A stretch of DNA of 64,000 bases. Source: Isoetes taiwanensis. Its lineage: Eukaryota > Streptophyta > Lycopodiopsida > Isoetales > Isoetaceae. The notes beneath the pieces are model-generated. The model worked only from the letters and a program-made list of their open reading frames with translations, did not search any database and had not been told where the DNA came from. Below, one piece after another: positions 37,046 to 49,146 of this stretch; within the stretch, counting starts at the first letter, position 1; each line of letters opens with the position of its first letter. The translations under genes and the position numbers were made by a program. The DNA is taken from the NCBI GenBank assembly GCA_021234155.1, contig JAJEKV010000096.1:1928010-1992009 (forward strand). Reading direction: 5' to 3'.

Positions 37046-39830
37046 GGCAAAGCCCCATCCATATTAGCAAAATCGACAAGATTGAAAGCTTTGGTCGCTC
37101 GATGCGCTTCCTCCTGATGGTTTCTTAAGCGATCCGTCTTTCCACCGATTTCGCCGCGATTTGCGGACTACATGCAACAGTTCTGACGATTTTTGCAGTT
37201 CGCAGGGCGATTTTCAGCTCTGCTTGGGATTGCAAACGAGGTAATTTTAGGGCTCTCGCCCGGAATTGCACGAGTAAGGTGTATGGCGTGGCTACTTAGA
37301 AAGTTGAGGCAGGGAAGATCCAATCCAAAAATATATGGGTGCAAAAGTCGACTAGGCATTTGGCACTCTAGATGTATTTGATATGTAGTGCATGCCTAAA
37401 CTCCGCGTGTAATATTTTGTTGGTTCTTCTTTTGAAATTTTGAGTTTGGCCTTTAGTGTGATTTTAGCCTAATGTTGCCGCGATTTTCGAGGAAGGAAAA
37501 ATAGGGCTTCGAAAAGATGGAGAAATGAAAAGGGCTTTGTATTACATTACTAGCATTGAAGGCTAGCGACTCTTTGTGGGGCGGCGGCTTCCATTCCATC
37601 TTTTCTTTTCTTACATTGTTGTCAGCTATAAAGCACATTTTAAGGTGCATAGAAGCCCGAAATTTAAGATGGTATGAAGCAAGCGAGAGTGATATAGCAA
37701 TTTGTGAAGCCAAAGCATCAGCATGGGCAGAACATTTCCCTACCTGGGGGCAAATGTCGGATGAGATAAATCGATGTCAAGGCCGATATGCTGAATTTGG
37801 GCCATACGATTTTAATGCGGCTTAGATTTTCGATCTGAGGACACAGCACCTTAAAACAAGAAGAGGGAATTTAGATTCGAGGCAAGATCATGGACTTTCA
37901 CTTGAAATCGATTTTTCATGCTCTAAAGCAAAACCCTAAGCTATTTAAAATGAATAATGGCCGGTACGGAGGCGTGAAAGTTTTCTGAAGGTCGGTGTTT
38001 TTGAATGGAATCTGGTAAAACATTAACTAGTCTCTGTGTTTTGCAATGGTTTTCTTACATATTCAATTCTATACATGCGATAAACTACATACGTATAATG
38101 AAATCGAGGAGTTTATCAAGTGGGCTTATTAAAGAAAAATCGCAGATTTATCAAAATTGAGCTTAAAGTAGAAAGATGCTTCCAAAATTTGTTGTTAAGC
38201 CCATTGTTTTGAGAGTGGGATAATGACCACGAGGTGTATTAATGCGGCTCCTAGGTGCCACTTGAAATTGATAATGAACTCCCTGCGGTAGAAGTAATCA
38301 CCCTCTGAGGTGTGATGGTGGTAGGATCCGCAGGATAGCCAGAACATGGTTGAATGAAACATGGTATTTTCTTTAATCTATAAATGGGAAGGCTCCTCCC
38401 TCGTCATTTCCTTATCGCGCCGGAGGTATGTTTGGCTTCATAGTTCATCTTGTCTTCTTCTTCTTTTTGGTTGTTTTTCTTTTATGATGCCAAGATTGCA
38501 AATGTTAGATCTGAGGCAACCAATCCAGAGTCGCCCTTTGTTGAATTAAGGGGCAACTCGATTGTTGCTTGGAGGCGGAAGACCAAATTTGGGAAAATTT
38601 GTTTTTTTTTTTCTCATGAAACATTGGGGGCTTAAGCTGTTATTCCATCTTCCATCATAATTAAGGCCAAAGGAAAGAAAAATTTGAGGGGGCATCGTTA
38701 GCGTGCGGTGATGGCAAATTCTGAGGTATATGGAAGCTTGCGGAAAACATAGTTTTCTTTGCTATCACGACCATAAATTCTGCGCGACATCTGGGGACGA
38801 GCAAGCAAAGAACTAGAAACATGCAAAATAGGTTTAGAACTTCGGATGCTTAGACTCTAGGGCTCGGGAACATGAATATAGTCGGCTGACCATGTTAATA
38901 CTCCATCGCAAACCCGCTTATCAAATCGGGCCAAAATTTGATTCCAATTCTTAAGACCAACTCCAGCGACCATGCAGAACCCATGCATGGATTCGCAGTT
39001 TTTCAAATCTTTTAATTGTAAAGGATCAAGCGGTGGGAAAGATCGAGCAAAGGCAACTTCGATAGGGAAATTTGTGGCTTTTGCGCGGTTTTGGAGGAAT
39101 TCGGGAGGCAGTGTGTTTTGGAGTGAAGGTACACGAGAATGCGATTTATCGATATCTAATTTGCGGTAAATATTTGTGTTAGCAGAGTATTGATTGCTAC
39201 ATTAACCATTGGAAGTGTTGCCTCGAGCGAGGGAGCTCTTGCTCTATTACAACCTGAAACCATCGCCATCTGCGCCAAAATCACTATTAGACAATAATCA
39301 GCATGGAAGAAATCCTTGGCCAAGTTTTGAATTGACCGCCTAAATGAGTAATTCTTTGTGGGACATCCTTACGCCATAGCGAGTTTTCAAGCTACTATTT
39401 CCTTAAAGAATCCCTTGGTGAAAAGGGATGCAAAACATGCATTATCACCCGACGATGACGTGTGAATACCAAAGTAATAAGTGCTCACCATTTTATTTAT
39501 TTTTCCTTGAAACCATTGGTAAAGTTTCTTGACTTAATAGTTCATAATTCATTCATTTTGTGATTCAAACTTAGACATTATTTTTCGTTTGAAGTTTAGA
39601 TTTCCAAGTCGTGCCATTTTGATTTGCTATCAAGTGTACATTATTCAATTTGGGCACCTGAGGAAAATATATTTTGGTATATAATGTTCCAAGTGCTTCT
39701 TGGATCACGACTTTAGATGCCAAGATATAGCGAAATCAATGTATTAGCAGTCTTTTATGCTGTTTCTTTTCGGTTGACCATCACTTGGGCAAGATCAAGC
39801 TTTGCTTGGTGAATTACATTGATTGATTGG

Positions 39831-40046
39831 TAAAACCTAGTTCTTAATTCAAGCTTTTCATCAAATTTTGGCCAACACCTGAACTCTGTAATCTACTTTA
39901 CGGATTTTTTCCCAAATCAAGCGCATACATTAGAATCCGATTGCTCTACGTGAAACCCTAGTTCTTAGTGAGCTTTTTCATCAGAATTTTACCCCAAAAC
40001 CTACCTACTTTTAATCCTACTTTCCATGGCCTTTTCAAATCAAGCT
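39831..40046. repeat. Direct repeat of about 121 bp (two units)
   Basis: Two diverged units, each running from ACCCTAGTTCTTA through TTTTCATCA to CAAATCAAGC. Confidence 0.55.
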
Positions 40047-40451
40047 TTTAGAACTCAAATCAACCATGCAATGTATTTTTAACATTAAAGTCCTATATAC
40101 ACAAAGGGAACAATGCAAAGAAAGCTTATGCCAAAATTGATTAGGAGCAAGGTGGTGTTAAGGGAAGATGTAGAAAGTTTAAGCCAAGAATAATTACATG
40201 GTACAGTTACCATCCATATTCAAGACATTTTTGCTATACTCAAGTCACTTAAGAACATGAGGAGTATTCCGGACACCATATAGTCAGCAATTTTCAAAGC
40301 AGGATGGCAATAGTGCATGTTCAAATCTGCACGTTCTTTAGCATCTCAAGGGATGTCCAAAGAGATCCTATTCAATAGCACAAAACTTCTTTTGCGGCTG
40401 GCGTTGGAGAGAAATGTTCGCTTGGTATAGGAGCGCATCAGAATTTCTTGT

Positions 40452-41243
40452 AATCAATAATTGTTAAAAACAATGCCTTCACATCAGGACTATCAAATAG
40501 TATGAGCCTTTGCTTTCTAGCTGCTTGGCCTTTCGTGTAAAATGAGATGAAATTCAATGTCAATTACATCAAATCACGACTCGGCTCTTGCGCATACCTT
40601 AGAGCGTTCCACCTCTAGTAAGTGTGTATGACACCAACTAGCAACATATCTGCAGGGCATATTAAACAACTCAAAACCTTAAATTGTCAATGGGACATAC
40701 TCTGTCCACATGTTGTCCTAGTTTCCATAAAGTCAAAAAGTTGTGCCCTTCTCTTATTGCATCCAAGATGTCAAAAGGTGCAAATCAATCCAGGTAGCAG
40801 CACGAAGTGAAATTATCTACAACTACTCACTACATCCAGTGGAAATAGATAGCAATAAACCTTTATAGACAAACCAACTGCTCATATTGTTACAAAGATA
40901 TGGTTTAGTATGACGTAGCAGGTAATGATTAAAACAACACCACTCACTCTATTGTTCTTTTGGTATGGCATTCTTACAAACAACATGAGAACAATAAAGT
41001 AATTCTTCTTGCTATGACAAATCTCCCACCATAGAACGAAAACGCAACTAGGTGTGCATCTCTTATATAAACTACCAAAAAGTTGTGTTTTGTATTGGAT
41101 TGCATGTGGCTTTCATTAATGCAAAATAGTTTTCAACTTGAGACATTAACTATTTCATGCCCGATTGAGTTGCCCGGGAGTTAGAATATTTTCTTGATTC
41201 TCAAGGCGTCTTACTTTATCTTATCTTATCTTCTTATATTATA
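40452..41243. other. Upstream DNA of the PWWP copy (duplicate of 5054-5766 and 7070-7170)
   Basis: Near-identical to 5054-5766, then passes without the TIR element directly into the GGGAGTTAGAATATTTTCTT phrase equivalent to about 7076. No gene is seen. Confidence 0.7.
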
Positions 41244-42458
41244 TCTACTTACTTAAAAAGTTTTTGCCCTTTCTCTTTCCTCCTGGTGTGCCCTTTCCGG
41301 CTCCCAAAACTCACGCTTTTTCCGGCAAAAACGCGTTTTCCGGTGAAGTTCATTCTCCCAAATATTTTTGTGTTGTTTCTCTGCATTTTCCGGCAACATC
41401 TTCTCTCTCTTTCTCTCTCACCAGCGTGGTGATTGGGTTAGCACAACTCTTTGCCATTAGCAGATTCTGTGGGGCATACCATGGTTTGAGAAATATGATG
41501 TGAGGGAGGAGGTGGGTGGTGTGCAGAAATGGATTTTTGGGAGCCGCGTTTCTCTGTGGTAGGTGATGGGAGAGGAGTTTCTCACGGCAAAACTAGGCTT
41601 AGAGATTAAATCGGTGTACCAATCTTAGGTGAGAACTTATTTAGCACTTTTTTCATGCTTAATACTCAAATCCAGCCCTGCCATAGCCATGAATTTTGCA
41701 TTGCCAATGCCTTAGAAGATTTACAAGATTTACCATCATGCTTGGCGGAAGCTCTAATGACCTTTGTCATAAGCATTTTCAACAACAAAATATTTACATG
41801 AACAAATCATTTGACCATTCTAACAAGCATCAACCTATGATGTTCTTAGAAGTTGCACATACATAGGCGTTAAATGCGAAAAAACATGGGCAGACATTAG
41901 AATGCTTGGCCGAGCACCACCTGCGTTTACTAAGTGTTTATTTTAGTAACAAAGAACTCCTTTTGTATGTTGGTATCTATAGGAGAAGTGAAGATATCAC
42001 AGGAGCATCCAAAAAAGTACAACATTAGGCCCTTGATGATGTGCGCCATGTGGAGATGCATTTTTAGAGTTTTATCATGAACTAAAGTACACCAATGAAT
42101 CAGGACAAAATTTTCTTTTTTGTATTTCTTTACCTAATAATTGTTGATGTATTGAACTACTTCTAAATGTGATATTTTGAGCATAAGTTTTGGATTTGTC
42201 TTTCCATTTTTTTTGTCTTTAGAGGTAAAGTAATTTCCCCATATTCCTGCTTCTCTATTGATCTATGATACAAAGTTAATACCACATTGATGAAATCTTG
42301 TCATTAAACATAAAACAAAATAATTACAAAGCAAATAATGTCTATTCTTGTGAATATCAAGATGTGCTATTTATGATTGCACATATGAATGGCTAAAGAC
42401 TAAGTCTGAGACATATACTGGGATGATATCCGACTAGCGCCCGGTACCACGTTACTAG
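41244..42458 (+). mobile_element. Helitron-like non-autonomous element, 1215 bp
   Basis: Starts TCTACTTACTT and ends GGTACCACGTTACTAG, so it has the 5'-TC and CTRR-3' ends of Helitrons. A short imperfect GGTACC-centred hairpin lies about 5-10 bases before the end. It sits between A (41243) and T (42459), as Helitrons do. The related locus at about 7166-7200 lacks it. A TATTATA word occurs on both sides; this may be flank microduplication or may argue for a different class. A plus-strand frame at 41264-41503 has no recognised family and could be captured DNA. Confidence 0.55.
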
Positions 42459-43370
42459 TTATTATACTAGAAAAGGGCCTTTTTCTCTTGCACTAACTCC
42501 TTGGCCTCGTCCGCAACTTGGAGCTTGGCAATAACTCCTTGGCCTCGGCCTCGATTTGGGCACATAGGCACACATTCCTCGGCCTCGGCCTCGATTTGGA
42601 TAAATGCACGCTAATTTTTTGCTATTTACTCACAGGTCGATGAATACCCATGAGGAGCTTACCGACACCTATTATGAATTTCAAAGCCTTACCCATGAGG
42701 ATGTTACCAATTCTAAAGTATCACACATCACGTGGCTACACATCTCTACTACCAACTCCTACTATCAATTCCAAAGTATCATCAATTAGGAGCTTAATCA
42801 CATCTATTACTAATTCTAAAGTATCACCCATGAGAGGTGACTCGCCCTCTGCTTACGATTCAAAGAGTATCACACACATAAGAGGTAAATGCATCTACTA
42901 CCAAAGTATCAAGTATATGGCTCAACCTCTATATCCATCAACATCCATTTGTCGATCTATCTGACACACATCTACTACAATTTCAAATTATCATCCATGG
43001 AGCTTACATACACCTACTACCAACAGCTACTACCAATTCCAAAAATATTACCTATTGGGAGCTTACTCACACCTACTACAATTCAGATACCACTTACATG
43101 AGAGGCTGACTCCACCTACTTTGCCAATTCCAAAATTATCCTTACATGAAACTATCACCCATGTGGCCATATCCATGTTACTCGACATTCGTTTGTCAAT
43201 CTTTGAAGAGCTTACTGCCACCTACTGCCAATTCTGAAGTGTCATTTATTGAGAAGTTTAACAACGTCTATTACCAATTCCAAAGAATTACCCATTGGGA
43301 GCTTACTCACACTTGCTACCAATTCCAAAGTATCACCCATTGGGAACTTACCCATGAGCATATAAGCATG
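42459..43370. repeat. Leader and minisatellite block Ba, copy 3
   Basis: Starts with the CTTGGCCTCGGCCTCG phrases and continues into units with CCAATTCCAAAG and TATCACCCAT, in the same order as 7205-8040. Confidence 0.75.
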
Positions 43371-44095
43371 TAGAACACTCTAGAATATTTTCTTTTGGTC
43401 CTTTGCAATCTTTCAAAAAAAAAAAAATTCTATTTTTAGACTAAGATGCTTATCCATGAGTATCTAGAATATCAAGAACTATCTGGAACATCGTACTTTA
43501 AGTTTTTGCAAAGTTTCAGAAAACTTTCCATTTTTAGAAGCATTTAGAACGTTCTAGAACATTCCATTTTGATTGTTTGAGAAGTTTAAATAAACTTTCT
43601 ATTTTTGGACTGAGTTGCTTACCCTAAACATCTCGAACATTCTAGAACATAAGCATCTGAGCATGTAGAACATTATAGAATATTATATTTTGGCCCTTTG
43701 CAACCTTTCAAAAAAAAATTCTATTTTTAGACTAAAGTGCTTATCTATGAGTATCTAGAATATTTTAGAACTATCTAGAACATCCTTGTAAACTTTGAAC
43801 AAACTTTCTTATATTAGACTGAGATGCTTATTCATGAGCATCTAGAACATTCGATTTTGACTGTTTGAGAAGTTTTAAAAAACTTTCTATTTTTGGACTG
43901 AGCTGCTTACCTTAAAGTATCTAGAAGATTCTAGCACATTCTATTTTGGCTATTTGCAAAGTTTCAGAAAAAGTTTCTAATTTTTTATTGTAGTGTTTAC
44001 CTATGAGCATCTAAAACATTCCAAAATATTTTAAAGATCCTAGAAGACTGTAGGCCTATCTAGAACGTTATAAAACACCTTAAAATTAATTAAGG
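43371..44095. repeat. Minisatellite block Bb, copy 3 (HSE-like)
   Basis: Units of about 95 bp as in copies 1 and 2. At 43547-43564 it reads GAACGTTCTAGAACATTC, a four-block GAA/TTC heat-shock-element pattern. At 43634-43648 it reads CGAACATTCTAGAAC, with three blocks. Confidence 0.75.
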
Positions 44096-44132
44096 CTCAC
44101 CCTTAACAATGTTTGAACTTCCAATTATTTCA

Positions 44133-44198
44133 ACGTCGCCTGGTCTAGTGGTAAGGATGCGGGGCTTGGGGGGCAATGACCAGGATTCGAATCCCCCG
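44133..44198 (+). repeat. tRNA-like SINE-head segment, copy 3 (best preserved)
   Basis: TGGTCTAGTGG (44141-44151) matches the A-box consensus TRGYNNARNNG at every fixed position. GGATTCGAATCCC (44183-44195) is a good B box. The segment is only about 66 nt and does not fold into a full cloverleaf. It stands at the same place in all three composite repeats, between the minisatellites and segment C. Confidence 0.55.
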
Positions 44199-44810
44199 TA
44201 AAATAGGAAATGTTTTCAAAAAGGGAGCAAACTTTCTAGAACTTCCCAAAAGATTCTAGGCCTATCTAGAAGTTTCTAGAATTCGAGAGCCCAGATAGTG
44301 CCATTCGGGAGTGGAAAGCAAAGATAGGGTCGAAATTGCATATCTTAAATATGAAAAAAAGTATGAAACATATGGAACTCTCCTTTTTTTTTTTTGCAAA
44401 AATACACGTTTTATACGTAAAAAGGGAGGGGGGGGTACAAAGTGGTCAAAAAGTGGCTGACATGAGGATTCGATGTGATGCGTATAAATCGTAGCATCCC
44501 GCCCGTTTTTTCGCGCCGGGCGTGCCACGCAAAGTTCGCGATTGGCGTTTATGCTGCGTTCGACGTGGACGCATTGTAGATGTGGCATTCCCAAAAACAA
44601 CAGACGCGGCCTGCGGGGCATTGCGACCGTGGATTGCGGGGGTCGCGAGGTTTCGCGGAATAATGTTTGCGAGATGTCTGCGCTCCGCGATGCGCCAAAA
44701 CAATTTATCACGACCATGCATTGCGTCGTCTGGTGATAAAGAGTTGTTGAAATGCGCTGCTTTGCACAAAATCGCGGCAGCAAAGATGGGACTTTTGGAT
44801 ATGGGTGGTG
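44199..44810. repeat. Segment C of the composite repeat, copy 3 (uninterrupted)
   Basis: Runs without interruption into segment E at about 44800-44830 (GGATATGGGTGGTGGACAATGG), giving the empty site for the D retrotransposon. It opens with several TTTCTAGAA palindromes. A 241-codon minus frame (44987-44262) crosses it, but it is broken in copies 1 and 2 and shows no family. Confidence 0.6.
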
Positions 44811-47800
44811 GACAATGGAGCTTTTTAGCAGACGTGAAGAAGCTACTACAATGGCATTTGGGTTGATCAACAATCCGGTGGGTACATTGACTGCTTTGCA
44901 TTGATTGATTGATGAGCCATTTGAGGAAAATACAGGCGAGTTGACAATTTTCTTCTTCGGATCCCAGATTGTTCTACCGCAGAGCAATCTTTTTAAATGC
45001 GGATCCCTACTAACCTATCATCTATATACTTCACTTATGATTCTATACTTTATTTATGATTCCTTTGATCCATTTTTTATCTTTTTTCCAATTCACACAT
45101 CAATCATTCATGGAGAGCTTGTCGTGCATAATGCAGGAGTTTGTCAAGGTGATAGAGGTTGATGGGCTGAAAATCTCACCGTCCTTACTTGCGACACTAC
45201 GGCTGAAGGATTGCTCACAACAAGTGAGTCTCCCTATAGTCTCGACACCTATGCCGCCGAGAGGAGGAGGTTACATCCGCGGCCTACTTTCAGGCGCAGG
45301 AGTCGAGCTCTTATAATGGAAATAATAATTTTGCTTATTCATGGCCCGGTCTGCCCGGTCTGCCATACTCCGAAAGTATGGTAAGCAACTCCTGAGATGT
45401 ATATGGAATGGAAGCTCCAACAGTTGGTACTCCTTGAATAGCAATCCGCATCTTGAGTGAGTCACCTCATGACATAAAGAGCTGTTGGCCATGTCAAATA
45501 GTTATGAGCATGTTGTTGAGTTGCCACCTGAATGATATGTATATGTCCTAGTCTGACTGTATATAATCATCTATGAACTTGAATTCCATGCGGTAATATA
45601 GAATATAAATACATAGCCTTTATCATTTTGTTCTAACGTATGCCATTGCTTACATGCATTTCCTATTCAGTCCTTCCCCAATTGTGAGCAATCCCAATAT
45701 GGTGATCTTAGCCTTATGTGATCAAGAGCTATTAGTGACCACCTAGTGGATTGAGAACCTTTCCAGTCAACACTCTCTTGACGCCCATTATGGTTTGTCT
45801 CCGCATGCGGCAAAATCTTGTTGTGAAGGATTTTTTGTACGTGAAGAGGTCAAGCGATTGAGAATACACTCAAGAGAGGGGGTGGTCCTAGATGAGAAAG
45901 GTTCACAAGGCGCGATGATAAACTAGCGATTGAAATATAATGAAGCTGTAAGCGGGCATCGGCCGTACTAAAATGAAAAGAGTGGCGGATTTATTTATAT
46001 CCATTCAAATATCACACAAGATCTAGCAGAGAACGAATCATAAAGAACCACTAAGCCGCATTTTTTTCTAAGACAATAAAATAGAGTACCTTGTTACCTC
46101 CACCTTTAGAAGGAACGAGTTCTTCTCCACCTCAGCTTTGGAGCCTCTTAGTGTAATGTACCTTAGGAAATAACTAAGTTACGTTGATCCAGAGAGACAT
46201 CCAAAGGGAGGTGAAGCAAAGCTCGCTCTTCCTAAAGGAGGCAACAAGAGTTTCCATAAGTCTCAATTGTTCTCCCTGGGAAAATGCACACTAGTTAGTT
46301 GTTACACATTCACTCCCTTTACATTAATGGTAATCAAAGCAAAGAGAATTACAAAGAACCACTAAGCTACATTATCCCAGGGAACAATAAAATAGAGTAC
46401 TCGAAAATCTTGTTACTTCTATATGCAACCTACCACAACCTCAAAGGGGAGAAGTCCCCCAATTTCAAGTCATAGTGTTATTCAAACTTCTCCATCAATA
46501 GTGGCAGTTGGGTATAAGTTTGGTTGGCGCCTAAACTACTGCTATGGATGGACAAAGCTCAGACACTTTGGCTTGAAATTAGGAAACATTCGCATCTTTG
46601 ACGTTATGGCAGATTGATATGGGAACTTCCACTTTAGAAATTGTGTCATTCCAGGGCACAACCATAATTGTGTGAAATTTTTGAAATGCCATAATTTTTT
46701 GCAATATCATAAATTTTATATCTGAAAAGGTATGTTTCCGCACGAAGGAAAAAAAAAGAATCTGCGGTGGTCAATGATTACCTTAGAACTTCAAATAACC
46801 CAACCCCTGCTTTACCATCTCTCTGCATAACATAACCTAGAAAGTGACTAACTGGCATTAATTTAGAGAGGAGAGGAAAGAAAGATTAGAAAATCGGCCC
46901 GACTTTTAACACGAGGCACAAGAGAGGCAGTATGGGAAATATGGCTACTTGAAGATGAGTGCTTGAGGGGTTCCCGAGAACTCACTGATTGACAATCCAG
47001 GCGTTCTCCATACAGGAGGGGCGGGGAACATTGCCTCTATCTCACCAAGCTCCCCTCGACATCAGAATGACACCTAATTTCAAGCCATGATCTTTGTCAC
47101 GAGAGTGGCCCATTGCAAGAATATCGAATGTCAAGTATTAGTGGTGTTGGAGTTAGGTACTTTGTGGCTGTCTTAAGAACACTATGGCAAAATAGGGGAT
47201 ATTGATCTTGAACCTGTTATCAAACCAATGAGAGTCCTCGAAACCCTTGTTACGTCTGGCCAGAAGAACCGAGATTTTCACATGCCCCAATTGCTTTGTC
47301 TCTTTATGTAATGAAGCTTAGCTCTTTCCTAAGTGCATTGACCCAAAGAGACGAGTGCAAGAGCGGCTTCGATCTCCTAATGAGTTCTTGAGAGTTCCAT
47401 GTGAACAGTGACACTCGGAGACTTTCTCATTAAAGGGAGCAAGGTTTCCACTACTTCTATCTTAGCGCCTCTCTGTGTAATAGAGGTTAACAAGTAATTA
47501 AGTGACATTGACATAGAGGCAATTAAATGAAATTGAAAAGCCCCTCTTTCTAGGAATTTGTGAGGTGCTTGATTCATCTTAAGCAATATTATGGCTTACA
47601 ATTAGGGGGCCGCCTGATCTGACATCGTGTTATTCTTTGCGGTGGCCACCATGGTTCTAACGGAGTCCAAAGGAAAGAAGGCCTGATCAAAGATCTAGAT
47701 GTCATTGAGTATGAGACGTATTGTGATCGACCAACCTTAGCAAGTAACTAAGTTTCCACTTCTAAGAATGGTAGTCAACCAGAGCACTTGAAAGTCCAAT

Positions 47801-48085
47801 CATGACACCTTTAGAAGGATCAATATTCCTGCGAGCCTCTGTTTCACTGCCTCTCTAAGCGATGACGCTTAGCAAGTAACTAAGCGGCATTAACGCAGAG
47901 AGGCAAAGGAAAGGAAGCTCAAGACTCGATGTTTCCAAATATTATATAACAAGAGATCTCAAAACTCTCTTGATTACGACCCTCGAGAAAAGCAGTCTAG
48001 CGGCATGCCACGATCCACTTGAGTTTTAGAGCCAGATGATTTATTCATATTAAAGCAGGCGGACCAGTCGTTCTGTGATGTTATT
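44811..48085. repeat. Segment E of the composite repeat, copy 2
   Basis: Counterpart of 21015-24030, with the same phrases such as CAACCTACCACAACCTCAAA and CCCAATTTCAAGTCATAGTG. No coding family is recognised. Homology ends just after GCGGACCAGTCGTTC. Confidence 0.6.
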
Positions 48086-48090
48086 GTGTA

Positions 48091-48154
48091 ATGTATCTAA
48101 AATGCCACATATAATGAGTCAACAAACGTACTGCAGGGGATATTTTAGATACAT
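48091..48154. repeat. Short hairpin element (13-bp perfect inverted repeat)
   Basis: ATGTATCTAAAAT at 48091-48103 is exactly inverted at 48142-48154. At 64 bp it could be a tiny foldback element or the stem of a terminator-like hairpin. It lies just past the end of the segmental duplication. Confidence 0.4.
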
Positions 48155-48313
48155 CAAACAGAAAAATAAAAAAAATGCAGGGCGAACTATTAATTTGCCA
48201 ATGGTATAAGTTCACAAAAAACTCATGTAATATTTGATGACGATAGTCATTAAATAAAGTTTTAAGGTTCAGGATTCAAAATCAGACATGAGGGTCGATG
48301 AAGAGCAAATGTT

Positions 48314-48493
48314 TCAATTCCCATTTTCTTCAACTTCGATCAGATCCTGCAACTGTAGATCTGTCACGTGGGAGCTACCTAAGATGTTTAGACTTTTGTC
48401 CAAGCGTCGGACAGGGGTATCACACATAAGTAGAATTTCCTCCAACAAAGCACCTTGGGCATCCTCTTTCTGTGCTAAGATTTTCCAACAACT
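48314..48493 (-). CDS. Possible C-terminal coding exon of an unrecognised gene
   Basis: The minus strand has a good splice acceptor (ATCTCTGCTAG), followed at once by an open frame of 59 codons ending in TGA. The peptide looks protein-like and amphipathic, with KILAQKEDAQGALLEEILL, CDTPVRRLDKSLNIL and DLQLQDLIEVEENGN. It has no ATG at its start, so it would be a last exon. Upstream on that strand lies repeat G1, which would be intron. I do not recognise the family and found no partner exon, so this may be a stranded exon or a chance frame. Confidence 0.35.
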   Translation of the reverse strand, partial: SCWKILAQKEDAQGALLEEILLMCDTPVRRLDKSLNILGSSHVTDLQLQDLIEVEENGN

Positions 48494-48497
48494 CTAG

Positions 48498-49146
48498 CAG
48501 AGATAATGGTATTGTAACCAACTTCATGGCAGATATCACGAACGAGGGAAATCTAGCGAGGGAAAAAACCAAGAAATATTAGATCAATATTTTCAAACTA
48601 AAAATGTCCTAATATAGATGCACTGCGCACTTGGGTTCAACCCCTAGGAGTGCATAGGGCACCGCTAGCGCTAAATTCTTGTTTATATATATTATTATTG
48701 TGTACTAACATGTATATACGTTTCTGCATTTAGGATGTCCCATTGAAGTGACGGGCCAATGATACTTTGGACAATTTGCATCAGAAGTGATCCGGGTCAG
48801 ACGGAGGCCTATTTTGATGATAGTAGTTACTAGGAAAAGGGGTCTTTCCACATTTATACGATGTGAGCATCATATGGATTCGTGGATTGTCACACTTAAC
48901 AACTTAATTAGCCAAGAAATCTGATCTATGACCAGCGTAAGCGATACTTAAATCATCAAATATATGTACGAGACTCCTTTTCCCTTATGGCTGCAAGCAG
49001 CTACGGCATGAGCCCCTTCCTCATCTGGAATCCCTGGGGCAGAAGATCATCAAGAGCAGATGTGTTTGTTGAATTGACTCTGATCTTCAGAATTCATGGC
49101 TCTTATTTGGAGGATGAGCAGAGCAGACTGATCCATCAACTAGCTA
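48498..49146. repeat. Direct repeat G, copy 1
   Basis: Matches 51273-51955 in the same orientation, from GATAATGG..TTGTAACCAACTT to CCATCAACTAGCTAA. It holds a hairpin at 48627-48653 (GCACTTGGGTTCAACCCC and its inverse, including a B-box-like GGTTCAACC). The ends lack a TG..CA form, so an LTR is not supported. Confidence 0.65.

Larger units (their letters stand above)
36560..40451. mobile_element. 3.9-kb insertion with 8-bp target duplication
   Basis: AATCAATA lies on both sides (36552-36559 and 40452-40459), and the homologous site in copy 1 (5054-5061) has it once, with the flanking sequences joined. The ends show a weak inverted similarity (TATAATTCTTATG on the left, AGAAATTCTGATG inverted on the right). 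An 8-bp duplication would fit hAT. I recognise no transposase inside. The interior contains a direct repeat of about 120 bp near 36835-37045 and another of about 121 bp period at 39831-40046. Confidence 0.5.

Noticed and set aside
44262-44987. Longest minus-strand frame in segment C (241 codons)
   Set aside because: The frame is broken in the two other copies of the same segment, has no recognisable domain, and is rich in residues expected from antisense reading of repeats.
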